The notes under the pieces: generated by a model
The model's database searches: none
Seen by the model: only the letters and a program-made list of their open reading frames with translations
What the model was told of the DNA's origin: nothing
Made by a program: the position numbers and the translations under genes
DNA from: Chitinophagaceae bacterium
GTDB lineage: Bacteria > Bacteroidota > Bacteroidia > Chitinophagales > Chitinophagaceae
Reading direction: 5' to 3'
Assembly: GCA_016721725.1 (NCBI GenBank)
Contig: JADKHN010000001.1
Location: forward strand, 372,001-436,000
Length of the DNA stretch: 64,000 nucleotides
Shown here: in pieces, positions 53,982 through 60,561 of the stretch
Numbering within the stretch: the stretch's first letter is position 1
How the letters are laid out: every line of letters begins with the position of its first letter

Positions 53982-54006
53982 ATCATTACGTTTATTCAAA
54001 TGATAA

Positions 54007-55362
54007 CTAGGCATTTTTTGCAGGTTCAACCGCAGGGTTATTAGAATGATGATGGTGGTTGAATTCGGACTCTTCCAGCCCTGATACCGGGACTACTGTT
54101 ACAAATTTTGACATCAGTGTAAAAAACAACAGGAAGGTGGCGATGCCAGCGAATGTCAGCGCCCATTCCGGCCAGGTGGCTGAGTATTTCACATATTCCA
54201 TCCGGGTGTCCTGCATGGGTAATGCGGGTGTTTCAAGGGTTGGAACGATGATCAGGTAACGTTTGACCCAAAGGGCGATCACCATGAAGAATGACACCAG
54301 GGCGATCCAGTTGGGTTTCCGGGTCATGGGTAATGCCACGATCAAAATAGGGATGAAAATACCGACTACATTTGCGAACAGGGTCCACCATCCATAGGCT
54401 TCCGGATTAAAAAGTTTGTTGATCACTTCATTGTCCCATTTGGCCGAACCAAACCAGTTGGTAAAATATTCCGAGAAGGTAAAATATCCATACCCGGCAG
54501 CCAGGACCATCATGATATAACCCAGGTAAACAAAATGCTTATCGGTGAAGTAATTCTCCAGTTTGTACATCTTGCGGTAGACCCACATGGCCACGATCAG
54601 CACACCGCATCCTGAATATAAGGCGCCCAGCACAAAATAAGGGCCGAATATGGTGCTGTGCCATCCGGGCCTAAGTGTCATTCCAAAGATCCAGGACAGG
54701 ATAGAACTCACAATGATGGACAAAGGAACCATGATGATGGCCAAAAGATTCTGGGATATGATCAGGTGTCTTTTCTGGCTGGCCGCACCTCGGTAACCCA
54801 GCGCCAGTATCTTGTATAATTTCTGTTTCCATTTCGGAATGTTCATATTCGCATCCCGGTATACAGCAAAATCCTTGACCAGCGCCATGTATAAAAAAAG
54901 CACGCTGCCCACAAAATAGGTTAGGATGGCCAGTACATCCCAGGTCATGGGTGACTGCAACCGCGGATAAATGAACAAGTGATGAAGACGGTCGAACCGG
55001 CCCACGCAAAGCAGGATGAACACCGGACCCACCACCACGGAAATGATGGTCATCATCTGTGCCAGCCGCACGATGGGTTTGCCCCAAGACACTTTAAACA
55101 GGTGCAGTAAGCCGGAAATGATCGCACCTGCGTAACTGAGGCCGATGAAAAAAATGAAGTTGACTATGAAGAGGCCCCAAACCACATTATCCCGCATTCC
55201 CGTTACACCGTGACCCCTGGATATTTGTAAATAAAGCGAATATCCGCCAACCGAAATCCACAATAAAAAGAAGATCACCCAAAAGAGGTTTTTCTTCCCG
55301 AATTTTTCAATGTTCGATTTCTGGTAGTTGAACGCTTCCTGTTGGTATGTATTGAGTTCCAT
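54007..55362 (-). CDS. NrfD/ActC/PsrC-like quinol-interacting membrane subunit
   Basis: 451 residues with about ten membrane helices. The quinol-site region follows the ActC type: YAGAIISGLLHLFKVSWGKP, VGRFDRLHHLFIYPRL, and later GPYFVLGALYSG. NrfD-family proteins exchange electrons and protons between quinol and a periplasmic Fe-S subunit, here encoded 47 bases upstream. The C-terminus is unusual: an acidic-His cluster (ESEFNHHHHSNNPA) after the last helix, possibly metal-binding. No large catalytic subunit is encoded nearby. Confidence 0.88.
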   Translation of the reverse strand: MELNTYQQEAFNYQKSNIEKFGKKNLFWVIFFLLWISVGGYSLYLQISRGHGVTGMRDNVVWGLFIVNFIFFIGLSYAGAIISGLLHLFKVSWGKPIVRLAQMMTIISVVVGPVFILLCVGRFDRLHHLFIYPRLQSPMTWDVLAILTYFVGSVLFLYMALVKDFAVYRDANMNIPKWKQKLYKILALGYRGAASQKRHLIISQNLLAIIMVPLSIIVSSILSWIFGMTLRPGWHSTIFGPYFVLGALYSGCGVLIVAMWVYRKMYKLENYFTDKHFVYLGYIMMVLAAGYGYFTFSEYFTNWFGSAKWDNEVINKLFNPEAYGWWTLFANVVGIFIPILIVALPMTRKPNWIALVSFFMVIALWVKRYLIIVPTLETPALPMQDTRMEYVKYSATWPEWALTFAGIATFLLFFTLMSKFVTVVPVSGLEESEFNHHHHSNNPAVEPAKNA

Positions 55363-55409
55363 AAAAATAGTGTTCGTTAAATGTTAAGAGCATTTTATAC
55401 AACGCACGC

Positions 55410-56372
55410 TTACTTCGCCTTTTCTTCCATGATGTCCTTGAACCTGGCCTTGATATTATCCGGCAGGTTTTCATATCCCCTTTCTACCGGGAACTGCCTT
55501 TCTTTTGGCGGTAAGTAATAGACCCGGGGCTTGGTGCCTAATTCTTCCAGGAAACGATACCCGGCACGGTCTTTAATCAGTTGGGTGAAACTCAGGGTCT
55601 CATCCCCATTAGTTACCGTATCCTCATTCTCGTCTCCAAAATAGAATACCCCGTTAGGGCAGGCTTCCACGCAGGGCGGCAGCATGCCTTCCCGGGCCCG
55701 GTCGGGACAGAAATCGCATTTTTCCACCGTACCCACTTTGGCGGGGATCCCGGTTTCGGCAGAATACTGCTGCTTCATGATCTCCACCGGCAACTCGGGT
55801 TCATTCCAGTTGAATACGCGGGTGGAATAAGGACAGGCGGCCATACAGAATTTACAGCCGATGCACCTTTCGTTATCGATCAACACCAGTCCGTCCTGGC
55901 GCTTGAACGTGGCATCCACCGGGCAAACTTTGACACAGGGCGGGTTATCGCAATGAAAACACTGTTTGGGGAACCAGTAAGGAGCAGCCTTTTCGCTATC
56001 CTTCAGCAGTTTAACGGTGAGCCATTCGGTCTCTTCGGGGCGGTAATGCCATTTCTGGCAGGCTGTAATGCATTTACGTGCATTCTTACACCTGGCCAGG
56101 TCGACCACCATGACGAACTTCTTACCTGCGATCCCTTCCCGGGCTTCCAGTTTGGATATGATGGCCATATGCTCCTGGTGGTTGAGATAGGCGGAATCGA
56201 TCTCGACGATCTCACCATCCGGGGACAGGAGCCTCACCTTTTCACTGACCGCCGTCTTATTGGAGGTACAGGAACAGGTTAAACTTCCACAGGCGGCGGT
56301 GGCCACCGTGGCAATGGCGACATTCTTTAAAAAATCCCGCCTGGACTTGTCGTTTATTTCTTGTTCTTTCAT
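55410..56372 (-). CDS. periplasmic multi-[Fe-S] subunit (DmsB/NrfC/ActB-like) with twin-arginine signal
   Basis: 320 residues. A Tat signal has Arg11-Arg12 (KSRRDFLKNV) and a hydrophobic stretch. After a short linker with EKVRLLSPDGEIVEID, ferredoxin-type cysteines are: 95, 101, 105; 138, 141, 146, 150; 170, 173, 176, 180; and 219, 222, 234, 238. That is 15 instead of the usual 16: the second ligand of the first group (CKNARKCITAC) is Ala98, so that cluster may be [3Fe-4S] or use another ligand. It pairs with the NrfD-like protein. No molybdopterin or multiheme partner is encoded here. Confidence 0.9.
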   Translation of the reverse strand: MKEQEINDKSRRDFLKNVAIATVATAACGSLTCSCTSNKTAVSEKVRLLSPDGEIVEIDSAYLNHQEHMAIISKLEAREGIAGKKFVMVVDLARCKNARKCITACQKWHYRPEETEWLTVKLLKDSEKAAPYWFPKQCFHCDNPPCVKVCPVDATFKRQDGLVLIDNERCIGCKFCMAACPYSTRVFNWNEPELPVEIMKQQYSAETGIPAKVGTVEKCDFCPDRAREGMLPPCVEACPNGVFYFGDENEDTVTNGDETLSFTQLIKDRAGYRFLEELGTKPRVYYLPPKERQFPVERGYENLPDNIKARFKDIMEEKAK

Positions 56373-56394
56373 TGTGTTGAATTGAAAGGATCAA

Positions 56395-56622
56395 CTATTG
56401 ATTTTCTTTTGACGGATTATCCATCCAGGTATAGATCTCTTGGTTGGAGGATTTCTGTTTTTTTGTTGCCTGGTCCAGTACAGACCGGTCGATCTCTACC
56501 AGTTTGCCGTCTGCGGTGAGCATTTTCACCTTCTCCGGCTTTCCGGACGGTTTGTCCGCCGCCATGAAAAGCGACAGAAACCACCTGCGGTCCTTGTTCT
56601 CGGGGTTCTTATTATTTCCCAT
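56395..56622 (-). CDS. short protein resembling the N-terminus of the Fe-S subunit
   Basis: 75 residues from the ATG at 56622 (MGNNKNPENKDRRWFLSLFM). It begins like a twin-arginine signal (Arg12-Arg13) but has no proper hydrophobic stretch. Residues 30-51 (KVKMLTADGKLVEIDRSVL) align without gaps to residues 44-65 of the adjacent Fe-S subunit, with about half the positions identical. The tail (QEIYTWMDNPSKENQ) is charged and has no cysteine. It is the first gene of the leftward operon, 22 bases before the Fe-S gene. I know no family; it may be an assembly partner or a duplicated fragment. Confidence 0.7.
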   Translation of the reverse strand: MGNNKNPENKDRRWFLSLFMAADKPSGKPEKVKMLTADGKLVEIDRSVLDQATKKQKSSNQEIYTWMDNPSKENQ

Positions 56623-56689
56623 AAAATTGTTTTTTAGAAACTTGAGCAAAATAATGGTGCAATATATTCTGGGCTTAAAGACAATTTCA

Positions 56690-56701
56690 TGACAGTTGTC
56701 A
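56690..56701. promoter_or_regulatory. TGACA-GT-TGTCA inverted repeat in the divergent control region
   Basis: A perfect 5+5 base inverted repeat lies 67 bases before the leftward operon start and upstream of the rightward promoter box. The size suits a dimeric activator such as a Crp/Fnr-type protein, but the sequence does not exactly fit a site I know. Confidence 0.3.
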
Positions 56702-56817
56702 AGGATTAAAATGAGAAATATCAGGATTACCATATAGTTTCAAAGGGGGATCATGAGACATGAGAAAAGTCATTGAACAGCATATTATTTGTCATAATTC
56801 CGTCATCCGGACCCCTT

Positions 56818-56825
56818 TACATTTG
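56818..56825 (+). promoter_or_regulatory. -7 promoter box of the rightward redox operon
   Basis: TACATTTG matches TAnnTTTG, 59 bases before the ATG at 56885. Confidence 0.5.
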
Positions 56826-56884
56826 ACCCATGATTTTTTAAGTTCTTACACAGAATCAATTTTCAATAAGTAAACTTATTTTTT

Positions 56885-58075
56885 ATGAAACGAATGTCAT
56901 TCTTAAACGCAACAACGCTTTTCCTGGTTGTGCTGTTAACCTCTGCCTCCTTATTCCAGTGCAAGAAGGAAGGAAACCTGATCCAGGGACTTGACCGGAC
57001 CTTCAAAGGAAAGGCAGACTCCACGGTATATGCCGCCTTCTATGACAGCTATAATGTCGTTCCCTCCGATGTGACTCCGGATGTGAATGATAAGATCAAG
57101 TACAGGGGCGTTCAAACCATTATTCACGAGTTTTGCGGTACCTCCAACTGCCATGGCGGTTCGATCGGTCCTAAGTTTGATACCTATTCCGAGATCATGC
57201 GCTATGTGACCGCAGGCAGCCCCGAAAGCAGCAAACTCTGGGAATACCTGACCACCAATGATTTTGATAAGGCCATGCCGCCGGTCAATTCCAACCACGA
57301 AATGACCTATACCGATAAATCCACTATCTATAACTGGATCAAGAACGGCGCGAAAGAAAAACCCGATCTGAAAGATTTCAGGCCGGCCGCCATTTCATTG
57401 ATCGTACAGGGATGCGGATCCGCCAACTGCCATAACCAGGCTACCGCCACCGGCGGCTGGGCAAGGGCTGGCTTTATACCCGGACTCGTATCTTCTGATA
57501 CTTCTCAATATACTTATATCAACCCGATCACCGGTGTTGCTACCGTTTATTGCCAGCTCTCCAATTCCACTAAACGCGACCTGGTATGGAATGCTTATAA
57601 GGACAGCGTGAAGAAATTCTACAGCGATACGGTTGCCAATGCCAGTTTCAGGCCCTGGAAGACCTTTGCAACCCCACGTTCCGCTTTAAGCACCCGTGGA
57701 CCGCTAAATGATTATGATGATATTATCATGGATATCTGGTACCCGAAAAGTGCAAGAAGCAATTCATCAGTACAATACACGAATCCAATTACACTGATGA
57801 CCTATTATGTAAAAGGAAATTACCTGAATGTGACCAGTTCCATGGTGTCCAGGTGCGACTCCACCCTTTTGCTGGCCAACCCCTTCACCGGTGTCTATGC
57901 CACCAATCACCAGGGTGATATGGCCTACGGAGACGGTGGTTTGAAACCTCATGAGGTTGCGCTTATCAAGGCCTGGTATTTCGCCGACCCGAATATTCCT
58001 GATGTATGGAAATACGGCAATGCCAATGCAGGCATCTTCAAATACCGTAAAACCGGAACCATCATCAAGAAATAA
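56885..58075 (+). CDS. cytochrome-like lipoprotein with two CX4CH motifs
   Basis: 396 residues. A lipobox (ASLFQC, Cys26) predicts a lipoprotein. Two atypical heme motifs: Cys84-Cys89-His90 (CGTSNCH) and Cys177-Cys182-His183 (CGSANCH). The first is followed by GGSIGPKFDTYSEIM and a Met in DKAMPP, as in cytochrome c domains. The CX4CH spacing occurs in cytochrome c3 and in some Bacteroidota cytochrome-like lipoproteins, so heme attachment is likely but not certain. It leads the rightward operon opposite the NrfD/Fe-S operon. Confidence 0.8.
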   Translation: MKRMSFLNATTLFLVVLLTSASLFQCKKEGNLIQGLDRTFKGKADSTVYAAFYDSYNVVPSDVTPDVNDKIKYRGVQTIIHEFCGTSNCHGGSIGPKFDTYSEIMRYVTAGSPESSKLWEYLTTNDFDKAMPPVNSNHEMTYTDKSTIYNWIKNGAKEKPDLKDFRPAAISLIVQGCGSANCHNQATATGGWARAGFIPGLVSSDTSQYTYINPITGVATVYCQLSNSTKRDLVWNAYKDSVKKFYSDTVANASFRPWKTFATPRSALSTRGPLNDYDDIIMDIWYPKSARSNSSVQYTNPITLMTYYVKGNYLNVTSSMVSRCDSTLLLANPFTGVYATNHQGDMAYGDGGLKPHEVALIKAWYFADPNIPDVWKYGNANAGIFKYRKTGTIIKK

Positions 58076-58104
58076 CTGAACACACTCATTTAAAAATCAG
58101 CGTT

Positions 58105-58719
58105 ATGAAAAAAATAATATTGACCATGGCTGTGACAACGTCAATGCTCATGTACCTGTTGTCCTCATGTTATAAAAATAAGGAAGACATTATCACGGTG
58201 CCTACTGTTTCTTTCCGCAGTGATATCGTACCCATCATGATCTCCGGGGCATGCGGATGTCATAATAATGGTATCGCCACAAGGGCCGTACAGTTCTCAC
58301 ACTACGATACGGTATTTTACGATGCCATCCTGGGCCGTGTCGGCTTATTTGACTCCTGGGTAAACGGAGGAATACACCCCGGTGCCGGTGTGATCGATTT
58401 CACCCCGAACCAGAAAGACCTGATCAGGCAATGGATCAAGGAAGGCGCAAAAGACGATGGCGGAGGATGTACGGTTACAGGCGCTGTTACCTTTACGGCC
58501 AAAATATTACCCTTATACAATACCTCCTGTAAAGGTTCAACCTGCCACGGCGGCATTGCCATCAACCTGGATTATAGTAAAATGGTTGCAGCAAAAACCA
58601 CGTTGACCAGCATGATGAACAGCAGTGGTAATACTGGTCATCCGGGTGGAGCCCTGAGTCTCAGCAGCTGTACGGTAAAACTGTTTAATGAATGGATCGC
58701 ACAGGGAACACCGCAATAA
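58105..58719 (+). CDS. second cytochrome-like lipoprotein with CXCH and CX4CH motifs
   Basis: 204 residues. A lipobox (LLSSC, Cys22). Two candidate heme motifs: Cys50-Cys52-His53 (ACGCHNNG), a very short CXCH, and Cys142-Cys147-His148 (CKGSTCHGG). Each is followed by a helical segment ending with an exchangeable WIKEGAKDDGG or WIAQG motif, repeating the plan of the first gene, so the protein looks like two tandem cytochrome-like domains. The CXCH may have lost covalent heme. It is 29 bases after the preceding gene and 51 before the barrel gene. Confidence 0.78.
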   Translation: MKKIILTMAVTTSMLMYLLSSCYKNKEDIITVPTVSFRSDIVPIMISGACGCHNNGIATRAVQFSHYDTVFYDAILGRVGLFDSWVNGGIHPGAGVIDFTPNQKDLIRQWIKEGAKDDGGGCTVTGAVTFTAKILPLYNTSCKGSTCHGGIAINLDYSKMVAAKTTLTSMMNSSGNTGHPGGALSLSSCTVKLFNEWIAQGTPQ

Positions 58720-58770
58720 AGCCAACACATGACAAACCATTTCAAAGTATTGACAATTAAAACAGCATTT

Positions 58771-59676
58771 ATGAAAAAGATATTATCGCTCCTGGTCATT
58801 TGCTTCGGCTTATTCGGCATCACATTTGCCCAGGAAGCATCCACTAAAGAACCCCCCAAACGCAAGTTCACCCGGACCACGTTCAACGCCACCAAGATCA
58901 TCAACATGCAAAGCGTGGAAATGGTGAGCAAGGGAAACCTCCAGGTGCTGATCTCTCACCACTTCAGCAATATCTGGAACAAGGACGCGGGTTCCCAGAA
59001 CCTGGCCCAGGTCTTTGGTCTTAATTCAGGTGTGGCCCATACCTACCTGTCCTTTGACTATACCCCCATCGACCGCCTTAACGTAGGTCTGGCCATGGCC
59101 GGAACTTCCAAGTTCGAAGGCTTTGCCAAATTCAAGATCCTGCGCCAGGAATCCGGTGCGAGGAATATGCCCATTTCCCTGGCCTGGTATTCCATGGCCA
59201 ATGTGAACGCCGCCAAGGATCCCGAGAACCAATTAGGTTGGAACAAGTGGTCATTTATGAACCAGTTGCTGATCAGCCGTAAATTCAATGATAAGTTCTC
59301 CCTGCAACTGATGCCCACCTGGATCCATTTCAACATCGTTCCCTATGGCATCAACAACAGCAATGAAGTGTTCTCCATGGGCATCGCCGGCAAATACAAA
59401 GCCACCAGCAAGCTGAACCTGACCCTGGAATATTCCCGGCAGTTCAACATGTACAAGAACCTGATCTCCAAGAACGGCTCGATCGTGAACTACAATCCCG
59501 ACCTGCTGGCCCTGGGTGTTGAGATCAATACCGGCGGTCACTTGTTCCAGTTCTATTTAGGCAGCACAACAGATGCTTCCCAGATCGACCAGCTGGCCCG
59601 CAACAACAGCAGCATCAAAGACGGTAACATCGCTTTTGGTTTTACCATCAACAGGACCATGGCGATCAAAAAATAA
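58771..59676 (+). CDS. DUF5777-like outer-membrane barrel protein
   Basis: 301 residues from the ATG at 58771 (MKKILSLLVICFGLFGITFA), giving a signal peptide; an upstream frame start at 58729 would add 14 non-signal residues. The mature part begins with FTRTTFNATKIINMQSVEMV and contains LQVLISHHFSNIWNKDAG, then alternating strands (FNDKFSLQLMPTWIHFN, KYKATSKLNLTLEYSRQF) ending GNIAFGFTINRTMAIKK. This matches the small DUF5777 barrel type found beside cytochrome genes in Bacteroidota. Its role may be a porin or a scaffold for the lipoproteins. A strong terminator follows. Confidence 0.8.
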   Translation: MKKILSLLVICFGLFGITFAQEASTKEPPKRKFTRTTFNATKIINMQSVEMVSKGNLQVLISHHFSNIWNKDAGSQNLAQVFGLNSGVAHTYLSFDYTPIDRLNVGLAMAGTSKFEGFAKFKILRQESGARNMPISLAWYSMANVNAAKDPENQLGWNKWSFMNQLLISRKFNDKFSLQLMPTWIHFNIVPYGINNSNEVFSMGIAGKYKATSKLNLTLEYSRQFNMYKNLISKNGSIVNYNPDLLALGVEINTGGHLFQFYLGSTTDASQIDQLARNNSSIKDGNIAFGFTINRTMAIKK

Positions 59677-59703
59677 GTTGATTTAGTGTGGACATTTAAG
59701 GGC

Positions 59704-59736
59704 GGGGCCGACAAGTTTGTCGGCCCCCTTTTTTTT
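59704..59736 (+). terminator. terminator of the rightward redox operon
   Basis: GGGGCCGACA and TGTCGGCCCC form a perfect 10-base stem with a 4-base loop and eight T after it. Confidence 0.93.
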
Positions 59737-59737
59737 A

Positions 59738-60490
59738 TCAGGACATACGGAAGGTCAATGCGGCAAAGTCCTCCAGGCTGAGGGCTTCAGCACGTTTATT
59801 AAAAATGGGATCGGTCAATACCTCGGCGGTGAACAAACTTTTTACCGCGTTTCTGAGTGTCTTGCGACGTTGGTTGAAAGCGGTCTTCACCAGTACCCAA
59901 AAGGCACGGTCGCTTTTAACCGGCAGGACCGTCTTTCGCCTGGTCAGCCGGATCACCCCGCTCTGTACTTTCGGAGGCGGCGTAAAGCATTCATTACTCA
60001 CATCGAACAGGTATTCCACATCATAATAAGACTGCACCAGCACGCTTAAAACGCCATACACCTTGCTTCCTTCCCGGGATGCGGCGCGCTGGGCCACTTC
60101 TTTCTGGAACATCCCGATCATACAGGGCACATCATCCTTCCATTCAACGACCTTGAACAGGATCTGCGTGGATATGTTGTACGGAAAATTGCCGATGACC
60201 GTAAATGGAGCATCAAAGGGTTTTTCGATATCCAGGAAACTCGCGTGGATGAGTTTTCCCTCGAGGTTGGGATATTGTTTCAGCAGGTAAATTACTTTCT
60301 CCTCATCCAATTCAACGGCTTTGAAATCAATGCCGGGCAATTGCATGAGGTAACGGGTCAGCGCCCCGGCTCCCGGTCCAACCTCAAGCAATCGGTCAAA
60401 TGAATGCTCCTTCAAAACGCCCATGATCCGGTCGATCACCTGACCGTCTTTCAGGAAATGCTGGCCCAGTGATTTCTTATGCGTGTACAT
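59738..60490 (-). CDS. rsmA: 16S rRNA dimethyladenosine transferase RsmA (KsgA)
   Basis: 250 residues. The start YTHKKSLGQHFLKDGQVIDR and the SAM-binding LLEVGPGAGALTRYL are diagnostic, followed by the catalytic NFPYNIS motif and FQKEVAQRAASREGSKVYG. It dimethylates two adjacent adenosines in the 3'-terminal helix of 16S rRNA during small-subunit assembly. The ATG at 60490 lies five bases after a perfect -7 box. It converges with the redox operon terminator. Confidence 0.96.
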   Translation of the reverse strand: MYTHKKSLGQHFLKDGQVIDRIMGVLKEHSFDRLLEVGPGAGALTRYLMQLPGIDFKAVELDEEKVIYLLKQYPNLEGKLIHASFLDIEKPFDAPFTVIGNFPYNISTQILFKVVEWKDDVPCMIGMFQKEVAQRAASREGSKVYGVLSVLVQSYYDVEYLFDVSNECFTPPPKVQSGVIRLTRRKTVLPVKSDRAFWVLVKTAFNQRRKTLRNAVKSLFTAEVLTDPIFNKRAEALSLEDFAALTFRMS

Positions 60491-60495
60491 GGGAA

Positions 60496-60503
60496 CAAAG
60501 GTA
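60496..60503 (-). promoter_or_regulatory. -7 promoter box of rsmA
   Basis: TACCTTTG on the minus strand matches TAnnTTTG and ends five bases before the ATG at 60490. Confidence 0.6.
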
Positions 60504-60506
60504 GGG

Positions 60507-60537
60507 CAAAAAAAAGCCCCTTCGGGAAGAAGGGGCT
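60507..60537 (-). terminator. terminator of the large surface protein gene
   Basis: AGCCCCTT and AAGGGGCT form an 8-base stem with a 7-base loop. The A-run on the left becomes a U tract on the minus strand. Confidence 0.85.
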
Positions 60538-60561
60538 GTTCAGGAATGGGGGTTAACGTTC

